A stretch of DNA of 64,000 nt, taken from assembly GCF_001896135.2 (NCBI RefSeq), contig NZ_MPOH02000008.1:81620-145619 (forward strand). The letters run 5' to 3'. A model generated the notes under the pieces. That model was not told where the DNA came from. It was given only the letters and a program-made list of their open reading frames with translations, and did not search any database. Both the position numbers and the translations under genes were made by a program. Positions within the stretch are counted from its first letter, which is position 1. Every line of letters starts with the position of its first letter. Positions 8,936 to 17,135 of the stretch are shown piece by piece. Source of the DNA: Streptomyces phaeoluteigriseus. Its GTDB lineage: Bacteria > Actinomycetota > Actinomycetes > Streptomycetales > Streptomycetaceae.

Positions 8936-9873
8936 GGCTGCTCCCTGGGGGTGTGGGGGTCAGGCGGCCGGCCAGAGGGCCGCTCATCGGGAACGGCTGC
9001 CCGACGGGCCGTTCCCCGCGGCCAGGCAACCGGAGACCATCCTTCAGGATTCCGGGCAAGATCGCCGGGAGGCTGGGCCCGTTCTCGTCCGTACGGCTGT
9101 AACCGGCTGGGCTCCGTCGTTCCCGCTCGCCTGCTGTCCTGCTGTCCTGCTGTCCTGCTGGGCTCATGGCGACAGGCGGGGAAACAGGATGTGGACCGGG
9201 TTCTGACCCTGCGGCCCCCAAGGGCAGGTGCCGTCGTGTGGGGAGTGGGCTGAAAGGGTGGTGACGGCGGTTGCGCTGTGCCGAACGTCTTGATCACGCG
9301 TTGGTCCGGGAGTGAATCCTCGCGTGGACGGCACGGTGCCGTACGCGGCACCGCTCCCAAAGACTGGCTCCTGGCCCGAGCGAGATGGTCTGATCATCGG
9401 CGTCGGGCGTGACGGCGAGTGGAGGCGGACCGTGATGGTCATCTGCTCAGCGGTGCTGGTGGCGGCTGCTGCGGTGTTTGCCGTTGCGGACCGGCTCGCT
9501 TGAGAGGCGCACAGACGTGTGGCCTGGGCGGGACGGGCGGCCTGGGCTCGACTGCGGCGGCAGCCAGGTTCGATGAGGGTGTGGGCCTGCGTGAGCAGCT
9601 GGTCGAGGCGATCGCCGCGCTGCGCTGGCAGACAGCGGTGATGCTGTCGCACGCCCCCGGCCGTGAGAGGGGAGCCGGTCTCACCAGGCCGGAGGGCGAG
9701 TCATCGCCTGGCTCGCAGCCCCGGGGATCAAAGCCTGGGGACTGATCACTCACGGGGCTGGAACGGGTGGTTCGCGGTCCTCGGTTCGTGCCGCGCACGG
9801 CCGGCCCCAGATCCACCTCGTGTGGGTCTGGACCCGTGCCGTGCATGCTCAGGCCGCGGCCAGGGCGGCATTT
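8936..9873. other. Gene-poor stretch
   Basis: No supported gene. A plus-strand frame ending at 9503 finishes with a short hydrophobic peptide (MVICSAVLVAAAAVFAVADR), which could be a tiny membrane peptide but has no supporting context. A short 8-bp tandem repeat is listed separately. Confidence 0.4.
9131..9160. repeat. 8-bp tandem repeat
   Basis: ctgctgtc is repeated three times, followed by a partial fourth copy (ctgctg). Likely slippage in a non-coding stretch. Confidence 0.7.
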
Positions 9874-10098
9874 TCAGTGGCGGAGGGGCGGTTCCCGTCT
9901 CGTGGCCTCGGCCAGCTGCCGGCGGGCGACCAACAGTGCCGTGTCCAGCCGGCGGGTGCCGGTGGCCACACACAGTGTGTACGTGGCGTCCTCGAGCTGG
10001 CGGGCGGTCTGGGCGCTGTTGTCGGCGGCCAGGCGACGCCTGAGCGTCTCGCATCGTTCGACCAGCTCCCGCAGGAGCGAAGGGTGCGCGGTGATCAT
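9874..10098 (-). CDS. DUF5133 domain-containing small protein
   Basis: 74 residues from ATG 10098 (GGGAGCC just upstream). The sequence MITAHPSLLRELVERCETLR followed by ARQLEDATYTLCVATGTR is the DUF5133 pattern: HPxxLRxLVERYExL, then RxLEDxxYTLCVxTGTRxxxxAL. This small, soluble, helical family is nearly confined to Streptomyces and its relatives, often in several copies, and its function is unknown. It starts further downstream than the longest open frame because homology begins at this Met. It sits between the ferritin-like gene and gvpA, all on the minus strand. Confidence 0.8.
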   Translation of the reverse strand: MITAHPSLLRELVERCETLRRRLAADNSAQTARQLEDATYTLCVATGTRRLDTALLVARRQLAEATRREPPLRH

Positions 10099-10640
10099 GG
10101 CTGGCTCCCTTCCGGCGTAGCTCGAGTGGACCAGCCCTTTCACCCATACGGTCCCAGCCGTCGTCGCCTGCCGCACCTGGAGGCCAAGCCGGTCCGCCGA
10201 CACTGTGCCGGCCCGGGGTCCAGGAATCGCCCGGGAGCGGGCCCGGCGGGCGGTCAGAGGTTGCGCGTGGAGAGCTGGTCCCACTTGTGTAGTCAGTCCC
10301 CGGGCAGCCCAAACGTCACCGCGCCGCTGAGGATTCTCGACCGGGAGGGCGGGGGGGGGGCGCTCCGGAGGGATTCGACGCGGGGGCGGTCCACCACAGT
10401 GGGGTGCAACGCCGGTTGCAACGAAGGCGCCGACCTTCTCCCCATGCCCCGTCGGGTTGCTTCGGCATCCGGCAGGGACACCCCACTGAGGCTGGCCGAG
10501 CATGACAGTGAGACGAAGCTGTCGCCAAGCGCGTCTGCGACGGTCCGCTTGCTGGGCGCCCTTGTCACGCGGTGTTTCGAGGGCCGCACTGGGCGCGGGG
10601 AGACGGATCCGTCATGTCGGCGTTCACCGCTCAATCCTCG
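10099..10640. other. Gene-poor stretch between DUF5133 and gvpA
   Basis: No supported gene. It contains a G run near 10350-10360 and nothing with recognisable protein motifs on either strand. Confidence 0.4.
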
Positions 10641-11018
10641 TTACGACGAACCCCGGGAGCGTTGGCCCTGGCTACGGGCCTGCTGGAAGGCCTCGGCGAC
10701 CGTCTCCGCGGCACCGGACAGAGCCCCCTTGGTCTTGCCCCGGGCGCCGGACTCCATGATCTTCCCGGACAGCTCCGTGAGACCCGCCGGCTTGCGCGGC
10801 CCGGCCTCGAGATCGAGACGGTTGCACGCTTCGGCGAATCGCAGGTAGGTGTCGACGCTGGCGACCACGATGCGAATATCGATCTTCAGTATCTCGATGC
10901 CCACGAGGGAGACCCGCACGAACGCATCGATCACCAACCCGCGGTCGAGGATGAGCTCCAGGACGTCATAGAGTCCGCTGGACCCGCCGCCGCCACCCTG
11001 CTGCGTCGCTACCGTCAT
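10641..11018 (-). CDS. gvpA: Gas vesicle structural protein GvpA/GvpJ family
   Basis: 125 residues from ATG 11018. The core GLYDVLELILDRGLVIDAFV followed by RVSLVGIEILKIDIRIVVASVDTYLRFAE is diagnostic of GvpA, the small hydrophobic protein that assembles into the gas vesicle rib. It is preceded by a Gly/Gln/Ser-rich N-terminus and followed by a basic, Ala/Gly-rich tail longer than in floating bacteria, as is usual in streptomycetes. No gvpF, gvpG, gvpK, gvpL, gvpN, gvpO or gvpS is visible nearby, so this copy is an orphan here; the rest of the set may lie elsewhere in the genome. Streptomycetes are not known to float, so its role is unclear. Confidence 0.85.
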   Translation of the reverse strand: MTVATQQGGGGGSSGLYDVLELILDRGLVIDAFVRVSLVGIEILKIDIRIVVASVDTYLRFAEACNRLDLEAGPRKPAGLTELSGKIMESGARGKTKGALSGAAETVAEAFQQARSQGQRSRGSS

Positions 11019-11706
11019 CACCCATCCCCTTGCCGGACACGCGTGGGCCGCCCCAGCTCTCCCGCTGGCTGCCGGAAGGGTGCATGTGCAGACGGCAGTG
11101 CGACGCAACCTCGTGTGTTTTTCCTCGGGTTGCCCCACCGAAGGAGACCAAACACGTGTACGGAGTATCGCTCTCTCGGCGTCACCGGCTGATATGAAAA
11201 CCAGCCTCCTGAGTTTCCTCGGAACGCGGCGGCGCGAAGATCACGGTCGGGATCGCCGAATCCGCCTCGTTCGCGAGGGGAGGAAGCCAAGATCAGTGAC
11301 CGAATCGAGAGGTCGCGTCCTGCCGGTCCGCGGCGGTGGAGACCGGATCGATGCGCAGTACGAAGTCCGAGTGGCGGCTCGCGTCCGCCAGGCCCGCCGT
11401 ACGGTGGAAGGTCGTGTCCGCCGCGAACGTGGAGGTGCCGTCGTTGCGTGACCGCCCCCTGCCCGGCTGGGGGGCCACCCGCCACCCCGCAGCTGGCGGC
11501 CGGCGTTCCCGCCTCAATCTGGAACTGACGGTCTCAGCTGCCCCCAACCGGAACGCCTGCAAATGGCCTCACCTTGACGGCGACCTTCCCGCCCTTGATA
11601 ACTGTAGGTAACGGCGAAGGAGGTCCTGCACCTCGCTGTCGTCATCCCAGCCAGGTGCCAAGTCATCCTCAACTGCCGACTACAGTGCGCTGGGGTGGTG
11701 GTCAGC
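11019..11706. other. Gene-poor stretch with a decayed fragment
   Basis: Apart from the AbfB-like remnant listed separately, no gene is supported here. Confidence 0.4.
11293..11455 (-). pseudogene. AbfB (arabinofuranose-binding) domain remnant
   Basis: The minus-strand frame reads TFAADTTFHRTAGLADASRH then SDFVLRIDPVSTAADRQDATSRF before a stop. This looks like the start and end of one AbfB beta-trefoil repeat (ADATF...GLADSSxxSFESxNxPGRYLRHxDFxLxLDP...ADATF) with its middle deleted. The intact domain is a carbohydrate-binding module of secreted glycoside hydrolases. No start, signal peptide or catalytic domain remains. Assignment is from pattern memory. Confidence 0.4.
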
Positions 11707-12126
11707 TCAGCGCACGGCGAGTGCCTCGGTGAACATTGCAAGATAGCTGTCGTGAGCGAGGCGCAGTTCCCCGAGTTCGTTCTCCTGGAACCACGCGATG
11801 GCATCGTGTTCGTCCAACGCGACATTGACCGGGGCTCCCGTCCAACTTTCGATCAGCCAGATCTGCATGTCGAAAGTGTCGGCGTGGATCTGCTGCATGG
11901 GCGGGCCTGCAGGCGCCACGACCTTGATCCCGAGCTCCTCGTGCAGTTCCCTAGCAAGCGCCGCGCCTGGACACTCTCCAGGTTCCACATGCCCACCGGG
12001 CAGGTCCCACACGTCGGGGTACCAGCGGCGCTGGGGAGATCGGTGACACAGCAACACCCTGTTGCCGTCGCGCAGGAACGCCGCGACGATCTGAGCCCGA
12101 GCAGCGCCTTGCGTAGAAGTCGACAC
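11707..12126 (-). CDS. Nudix hydrolase
   Basis: 139 residues from GTG 12126, chosen because homology begins at VSTSTQGAARAQIVAAFLRD. The Nudix box is complete: GGHVEPGECPGAALARELHE followed by ELGI, matching Gx5Ex7REUxEExGU. The DLPGG lead-in and LLCHRSPQRRWYPDVWD are typical of the MutT/NUDT18-like group. It would hydrolyse a nucleoside diphosphate linked to another moiety, using magnesium bound by the box glutamates; the substrate is unknown. It is a single-gene unit on the minus strand. Confidence 0.9.
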   Translation of the reverse strand: MSTSTQGAARAQIVAAFLRDGNRVLLCHRSPQRRWYPDVWDLPGGHVEPGECPGAALARELHEELGIKVVAPAGPPMQQIHADTFDMQIWLIESWTGAPVNVALDEHDAIAWFQENELGELRLAHDSYLAMFTEALAVR

Positions 12127-12333
12127 ATGAGCATTCTGCCAGCGCTGTGACACTGCACAGCGTCGGCCACGAGTGGTGCATGATTCTGCCGCATTCCGTG
12201 CGAGACTCGCAGACCATCCGGGCCTACCACGGACCGAGTCGAAGTTGCTCAGCGTTGTCCGATGCGTAGGCGGCCGTATCACCGGGTGGGGCCGCTTCAA
12301 GCCGTCCGCATGGGGCCAGCTGAGACTTCATAG

Positions 12334-12555
12334 TCACTCGAAATCCTTGCCGCTCTCACCGGGACCAGCATCGACGACGCAACGGACTGGCCGAACTTCG
12401 TCAAGCGCGACTGGACCGGCTACATCAGCAGCCGGCGAAACGACAGCCAAGAAGGCGGTGTCTCTCGTTCGCGAGCACTGGAATGCCATGACGGCACTCC
12501 AGCCGACCCCAGCAGCTACACCACTCTCCTGGCCAGGCACCTGCCGGCTGCGTGA
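12334..12555 (+). pseudogene. C-terminal fragment of an unidentified protein
   Basis: An open stretch after a TAG at 12331 reads LEILAALTGTSIDDATDWPN and continues to a TGA at 12553 without any start codon. Its composition looks protein-like rather than random (acidic and aromatic residues, FVKRDWTGYISSRRND), and it ends 19 bases before a strong terminator hairpin, as a real gene would. I do not recognise the family. Probably the 3' remnant of a deleted gene. Confidence 0.3.
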
Positions 12556-12573
12556 CCACCGCACCCCCACAAA

Positions 12574-12606
12574 CGGTCGCCCCGGCCGAACCGGCCGGGG
12601 CGACCG
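12574..12606. terminator. Strong intrinsic terminator-like hairpin
   Basis: A perfect 14-bp stem, CGGTCGCCCCGGCC pairing with GGCCGGGGCGACCG around a five-base loop. It lies between the plus-strand fragment and the convergent PPOX gene, so it could serve both. Confidence 0.75.
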
Positions 12607-12712
12607 CACTTCTGCAGGGTGACGGCGCATCGGCCAAGAGCCGGCCGCCCCGCCCTCCATCACCCTTTCGAGATCCGGAGAACTCCAGCATGCAGCACCG
12701 CAGGCCGGCCCG

Positions 12713-13372
12713 TTACTCGTACCGGTACTTCAGCGAATCCGCCTCCGCCTGCTCGATGTCACCGATCGTCAGCTCCGGTATCCGCAGCTGGGCCAGTGTC
12801 ACCTCGGCCGAGGTCGGCTGGGCATCCGCCGACAGCCACTGCTCCGGCTTCCAGGCCCCGCTGCGCAGGAGCGACTTGGGGCAGTGCGGGTAGACCTCCT
12901 CGATCCCCAGCACCAGCGCACTGGCCGGAGGTTTGCCCACGGCGGTCAGCTGCGACAGCAGCTCCGGGCGAGTGGAGACGCAGGCGCGGCCGTTCACCCT
13001 GAGCGTCGTGGTGCGCCCCGGGATGACGAACAGCAGCCCGGCCCGTCCGGTGGCGATGACGTTCTGCAGGGTGTCCAGACGCTTGTTGCCGGTCGCGTCC
13101 GGTATCGCGACCGTCCGTGCGTCCAGGACGGCGACGAACCCGGCGGGGCCGCCGCGCGGGGACACGTCACAGTTGCCCTCGGCGTCCGCGCTGGCGATCA
13201 GGACCAGCGATGAGCAGCCGATCAACCGCCGGGTCTGCTCGGTGAGTTCGGTCATCTGCTTGCGTATGGCCGCGTCCTTGGGCAGTTCGTAGACCTGGCG
13301 CAACGTGTCCTGATCGGGCACGGCGTCGAGGCGGAGCGAGTCGAAGGCACTGCTGGCGAGGGATGTCGTCAT
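12713..13372 (-). CDS. Pyridoxamine 5'-phosphate oxidase family (PPOX-type) flavoprotein
   Basis: 219 residues, ATG at 13372. It follows the MSMEG_1061-type PPOX flavoprotein pattern: MTELTEQTRRLIGCSSLVLI, then CDVSPRGGPAGFVAVLD (the flavin-contacting SPRG motif), TVAIPDATGNKRLDTLQNVI and GRAGLLFVIPGRTTTLRVNG. These split-barrel proteins bind FMN (or F420 in some actinobacterial members) and act as oxidoreductases on unknown substrates. The C-terminal EVYPHCPKSLLRSGAWKPE is also typical of this subgroup. It stands alone on the minus strand, with the terminator at 12574-12606 beyond its 3' end. Confidence 0.88.
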   Translation of the reverse strand: MTTSLASSAFDSLRLDAVPDQDTLRQVYELPKDAAIRKQMTELTEQTRRLIGCSSLVLIASADAEGNCDVSPRGGPAGFVAVLDARTVAIPDATGNKRLDTLQNVIATGRAGLLFVIPGRTTTLRVNGRACVSTRPELLSQLTAVGKPPASALVLGIEEVYPHCPKSLLRSGAWKPEQWLSADAQPTSAEVTLAQLRIPELTIGDIEQAEADSLKYRYE

Positions 13373-13550
13373 GCCACCGACCCTAAAGGGCCGACCTGCG
13401 ACTGATCTTGGTCGGTGGAGTGCGGGGCCGTAGAGACGGTCGCGCCCAGCCGAACCCGCGGGCCAACACGCCTCGAGATCAATCGCGGGTCAGCCCGTCA
13501 GGGGCCTGGGGCGCTCATAGGCTGTCCCGCGGATCTTGACTGCCTGACGG

Positions 13551-14216
13551 TCACACTCCGATGAAGCTCACTGTTTCCGTCATATCCGCTCGCCCGGTAC
13601 GCAGCCGGGGCACCCCTTCCTTCTCGAATCCCACCGAGACACCGCAGAACAGTACGAGCCCGTCATCGGCTCCGACTATCTGGCTGACGGTCTTGCGATA
13701 CATCGTCCACATCACCTGGGGACAGCTGTGCACCCCTTCCGCCCTCAGCAACAGCACGACCGTCTGCAAGTACATCCCCGCATCCCCCCACTGCCCGGGA
13801 CCCATCGTCCGGTCGAGGTAGCAGAACAGCACGACCGGCGCTCCGAACGCCCCCGAGTTCAAGGCGGCGATCTTCATGGGCCTGTCGGGGGCGTCGCGCT
13901 CGATTCCCAGCGCTTCGTACCGCTGGGCGGCCGCAGCGGTGAAGCGGTCCAGATACGGCGAAGGCAGCTCGGCCGGATACATCGGATACTCCCGCTCATC
14001 ACCGGTGTCTCCCGCAAGCGCCCTGGCCGTCGCACGCCTTTTCAGGTCGGCCAAGGGATCGCCGGCCACGACATAGATACGCCACGGCTGGAGATTTCCA
14101 CTCGACGGAGCCCGCGTGGCAGCGGTCAGCACTCGTTCGAGAACCTCTTTGGGTACCGGCGCATCGCTGAACGCCCGCACGGCCCGCCGACTGTCCACAG
14201 CCTCATACACGTCCAC
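13551..14216 (-). CDS. Nitroreductase family protein
   Basis: 221 residues, ATG at 14216. The N-terminus DVYEAVDSRRAVRAFSDAPV and RAPSSGNLQPWRIYVV are the FMN-binding signatures of the NfsB/nitroreductase fold (RRSxRxF and APSxxNxQPW). The C-terminal half keeps QTVVLLLRAEGVHSCPQ and the phosphate-binding GVSVGFEKEG. It should bind FMN as a homodimer and use NAD(P)H to reduce nitroaromatics, quinones or enones. It is a single gene; its 5' side faces insertion-sequence remnants. Confidence 0.9.
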   Translation of the reverse strand: MDVYEAVDSRRAVRAFSDAPVPKEVLERVLTAATRAPSSGNLQPWRIYVVAGDPLADLKRRATARALAGDTGDEREYPMYPAELPSPYLDRFTAAAAQRYEALGIERDAPDRPMKIAALNSGAFGAPVVLFCYLDRTMGPGQWGDAGMYLQTVVLLLRAEGVHSCPQVMWTMYRKTVSQIVGADDGLVLFCGVSVGFEKEGVPRLRTGRADMTETVSFIGV

Positions 14217-14231
14217 GTGGTTCCCGTCCTC

Positions 14232-14548
14232 TCACTCAACGACAACCACCTCTCTACCCCCTGAGTAGGCGCCGGAGGAGTTCATCGGCGGCACAGGGAC
14301 GACGCCCGCAGGGGCGGTGGGGCTGATTGTGTTCAGCTGGCGGCGGAGCCGCTGGAGTTCGTCGTCCTGGGCGGCCAGGGCCGACACGGCCGACGGGGTC
14401 GGTTGATGGCGTTCCTTGAGCTGGGCGCGTTCGGTGTGAGTGCCGGCGAGTTTGCTGGTGAGTCGCTGGTTGTCTGCTCGCAGGTGGAGGATGTGAGCCT
14501 CGCGCGGGTCGGGCTGCCGGCCGGCAGCCCCGGCGGTGGAACGTCAAC
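14232..14548 (-). pseudogene. Coiled-coil protein fragment, N-terminally truncated
   Basis: The minus-strand frame has no start codon after the stop near 14549 and ends with TGA at 14232. It encodes a heptad-rich segment (AHILHLRADNQRLTSKLAGT, then HTERAQLKERHQPTPSAVSA and AQDDELQRLRRQL). Such coiled coils are common in proteins that accompany site-specific recombinases and transposases of streptomycetes (DUF6262-like). The break coincides with the IS110 remnant, which suggests truncation by insertion or recombination. Confidence 0.4.
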
Positions 14549-14653
14549 CGCATGATCGGACAGCTTTACCACTGCCTGCGGCACAACCGGCCCTGTGCCG
14601 AGGCCGCAGCCTTCTCCGAAGGGGAACGCACCCCGCAGGCAGCGGCAGCCTGA
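14537..14653 (+). mobile_element. IS110-family transposase, C-terminal remnant
   Basis: 38 codons read WNVNRMIGQLYHCLRHNRPC then AEAAAFSEGERTPQAAAA and stop. This resembles the extreme C-terminus of IS110 transposases (AxNRxxGQLYHCLxxRxxYxExxAF). The catalytic DEDD and Ser domains are absent. It is fused directly to the coiled-coil fragment, marking an old insertion or deletion. Confidence 0.5.
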
Positions 14654-14667
14654 GCCGCCAGGATCGG

Positions 14668-15051
14668 CTACCGCACCACACAGATGTCCGGCAGCCGCGA
14701 GGCGTCCGTGCCCTCCCGCGCGAGAACCTTCTGAGCCAGCGCGCGGGCCTGATTCCACCCCGCGTCACTGGTCAGAGCTGCTGACGTCCACCGACCCGGC
14801 GACCCATCGCAGGTCATCTCATCGAAGATCGAATCGATCACCTGCAAGTCGGTCAGCGCATCGGCGCTCAGGAGCCCCTCCTCCACCAGGCGCCCAGCCA
14901 TGCGGAATCCGTGGTCGAAGTCGAGGGCGATCTCATCCGTCACGACGCCGTGTTCCTCCAGCCATGCCGTCTGGGCTGACGCAGGTGCCGCGAGCACGGT
15001 CAGTGCCTCCATCAGGAGGCGACGGCGCAACGCTGGATCAGGAGTCTCCAC
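14668..15051 (-). CDS. Conserved hypothetical protein
   Basis: 127 residues, ATG at 15051, soluble and mostly helical and acidic. It contains RRRLLMEALTVLAAPASAQT and GVVTDEIALDFDHGFRMAGR, a pattern I associate with a streptomycete family of unknown function that ends in a short strand (LPDICVVR). It has no catalytic motif, signal peptide or membrane segment. The size and style would also suit an immunity protein, but no toxin is adjacent. Function not assigned. Confidence 0.65.
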   Translation of the reverse strand: METPDPALRRRLLMEALTVLAAPASAQTAWLEEHGVVTDEIALDFDHGFRMAGRLVEEGLLSADALTDLQVIDSIFDEMTCDGSPGRWTSAALTSDAGWNQARALAQKVLAREGTDASRLPDICVVR

Positions 15052-15253
15052 GCTCCGATCGTCCCACGCCTACATGGACCAGGAACTCACCTGTTCGACC
15101 AACTCCGGTACCCGACGGCGCTGGACGACATGCTCGGCGACCGACCCCTCCCCGGCACCGAGGACGACCAGACTGGCTGATGGGTTCACCCAGACCACGA
15201 GCCCTGCGCCCGGCCGAACGAGTATCCTTGCTGCAGCACTGGACGGAGACCCC

Positions 15254-15673
15254 GTGAACCACCCCGCCCCCAGGCCATCACCCCCGGCACCGCCGTCGAT
15301 GCCCGTACTCGCCTACGACGGGGACTGCGGCTTCTGCCAGACCTCCGTCGACCGCATCCGGGCCATCGCCGCACCGACCCTGGAAGCGGTGCCATGGCAG
15401 TTCCTGCCCGCCGAGTCCACGGCGCCGCACCTCGAACGTCTGGACCGTGAGGTTCTGCTGCTGCGCGGCGGTATGGTCCTCGCCGGCGGAGCGGACGCCG
15501 TGGCCCGTTATGTGGGTGCTTCGCCCTCGCGTACCTACCGCGTCCTTGCAGCCGTGGTCCGTCTTCCCGGCATTCGCGCCTGCGCCCGCGTGGTCTACCG
15601 CTGGGTGTCCCGCAACCGCCATCGCCTTCCCGGCGGCACCTCCGCGTGCGCGGTGCCGCCGCGTGGTGAGTGA
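15254..15673 (+). CDS. DUF393 / DCC-family thiol-disulfide oxidoreductase-like protein
   Basis: 139 residues from GTG 15254, or 124 from ATG 15299. The diagnostic YDGDCGFCQTSVDRIRAI begins at about residue 22: the DxDCxxC motif of the DCC (DUF393) family, whose two cysteines sit in a thioredoxin-like fold. Downstream, LDREVLLLRGGMVLAGGADAV and RVVYRWVSRNRHRLPGG fit the family. It is thought to act in thiol redox chemistry; the partner is unknown. It overlaps the following beta-lactamase-fold gene by four bases, so the two are co-translated. Confidence 0.88.
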   Translation: MNHPAPRPSPPAPPSMPVLAYDGDCGFCQTSVDRIRAIAAPTLEAVPWQFLPAESTAPHLERLDREVLLLRGGMVLAGGADAVARYVGASPSRTYRVLAAVVRLPGIRACARVVYRWVSRNRHRLPGGTSACAVPPRGE

Positions 15674-16515
15674 GGCCCGCCATGCGCATCCCGACTTGCG
15701 TGTTCAGCAGTGCGGCCCCGCCGGCCGTCCGCGACGGTCACGCCGTCGATCGCTTCGTGCAGATCGCCTCGCTCACCAAGGTCGTCACCGGGACGGCGCT
15801 GGTCCGGATGGCCGCGACCGGGGTACTGGCGCTCGACGACCCCGTCGAACGGTGGCTCCCCGCGGCCCCCAGGACGGGAATCACGCTCCGGCATCTGGTC
15901 CGGCACACTTCCGGCCTTCCCCGCCTGCCCCCCGGCCGTCTCTCCCGCCGGGACCCCTACGCGGCGTTCGACCGGCCCGCGCTGGAGGGGCTGTTGCCCC
16001 GCCTCGACACGCTCGCCAAACGCCCTCCGGGACAGGAGGAGGAGTACTCCAACCTCGGCTACGCCGTACTGGGGGCAGCCCTGACCGCGGCCTCCGGGAC
16101 GACGTACGAGGAACTGGTGACCGAGTATGTCCTGCGGCCGCTGGATCTCACGGCGATCACCGCAAACCCCGATCCTGACCGGTGCCTGCTGCCCCCGGGA
16201 CTCCTGGGACGACCCCGCAGGCCGTGGACGATGACCGGCGCGATCCTGCCGGCGGGAGGGCTGTGGGCCACTCCCCGCGCGGCGGCCGACCTGGTGGTAC
16301 GCCTCCTGGTGGAACGCCGGCTGGGGGACCCCGCCCCGAGCTGGCAGACGGCGGGCCCTCTGCGCTGGCACAACGGGGCCACACGCCACGCCTCCGTCTT
16401 CACCGGAGCGATGGACGACGGCCGCTGGGTGATGATCCACCGACTCAACGCCCCACCGGAAGACACCGACCGGGCGGGTATGGAGATCCTTGAAGGAGCT
16501 GAGACGGTTCCCTGA
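15670..16515 (+). CDS. Serine hydrolase, beta-lactamase/class C-like family
   Basis: 281 residues from GTG 15670, or 277 from ATG 15682. The class C beta-lactamase / DD-peptidase fold is shown by the SxxK motif in QIASLTKVVTG, the YxN motif in EEYSNLGYAVLG, and LRHLVRHTSGLPRLPPG (family string LLxHTSGL). The third motif is plausibly the HNGAT near the C-terminus. There is no signal peptide in this frame and the protein is shorter than most relatives (350-450 residues), so it may have lost N-terminal sequence or be a cytoplasmic esterase. It is translationally coupled to the DCC protein. Confidence 0.82.
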   Translation: MRPAMRIPTCVFSSAAPPAVRDGHAVDRFVQIASLTKVVTGTALVRMAATGVLALDDPVERWLPAAPRTGITLRHLVRHTSGLPRLPPGRLSRRDPYAAFDRPALEGLLPRLDTLAKRPPGQEEEYSNLGYAVLGAALTAASGTTYEELVTEYVLRPLDLTAITANPDPDRCLLPPGLLGRPRRPWTMTGAILPAGGLWATPRAAADLVVRLLVERRLGDPAPSWQTAGPLRWHNGATRHASVFTGAMDDGRWVMIHRLNAPPEDTDRAGMEILEGAETVP

Positions 16516-16519
16516 TGAG

Positions 16520-16860
16520 GGGAAACCGCTCCCGTTGTGCGCCGGAGCGCAGAAAATGGCGGGCGAAGCTGGCGGAGAATGCCGCGGTCCTTGGCCCGGG
16601 CCCCCCGCGCCCACAGACGCGGCGTCTCCAGCTCCTCCTCCCGGGTGGCTCCGCAACCGCGCGCGTAGGCCATGAGGGGGGTCTTCTTCGGCAAGGGGCA
16701 GCATCCAGCCGCGCGCTTGAACGTCGCGGCCGACACCGGGTCGCCGAGCGCCGCGGTGCGCTCGGCGAAGGTGAGGGCTGGCCCGCTGCCGGAGCTCCTG
16801 CAGGTGGCGCGCCAGCATGGCGTGGTGCGGGTCAGCCGGAACGGTCTTCACCGCACGCAT
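16520..16860 (-). pseudogene. XRE-type helix-turn-helix regulator, frameshifted and truncated
   Basis: ATG at 16860 opens MRAVKTVPADPHHAMLARHL and QELRQRA. At about 16775-16783 the homologous reading jumps frame and continues as ALTFAERTAALGDP, VSAATFKRAAGCCPLPKK and YARGCGATREEELETPRLWA. Together this is the streptomycete HTH pattern (HLQELRxRAGLTFxELAxRT...SxxTFKRAASGxxLP). The second frame then runs into the preceding gene's antisense, so no natural stop remains. It is therefore broken by a one-base shift and probably 3'-truncated. Confidence 0.6.
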
Positions 16861-17135
16861 GTCACCAGGCCCCTTCAACTGCGGGCGGCGGCGGCCTCGA
16901 AGGCCTCCAGCAGGCGGCGACCGCCCCCGCCGACTGCGTACACGGCGGCGCCGATCATCCCGCACCCGGCGAGGAGGACAAGCACCTGGCGCACGGGCAT
17001 GCCGACGACGGCGAGCCCTGCGTCGAGCAGGGGGAAGACACTGACGCCGAAAGCCTGCGCGGCGCTCCCGGCACGGCACCCAGCGGTCCCGGCCCCGGCG
17101 TTCCGGGCAGGGACGCAGAGGGACGAGGACCTCGC
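16861..17135. other. Short stretch with a possible one-helix peptide on the minus strand
   Basis: A minus-strand frame ending with TGA at 16875-16877 encodes one hydrophobic helix (VRQVLVLLAGCGMIGAAVYA) and a basic tail. No good start codon with a ribosome site was found, so it is not called as a gene. Confidence 0.3.

Larger units (their letters stand above)
12127..12712. other. Gene-poor stretch holding a fragment and a terminator
   Basis: It contains the C-terminal gene fragment at 12334-12555 and the hairpin at 12574-12606, both listed. Nothing else is supported. Confidence 0.4.
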
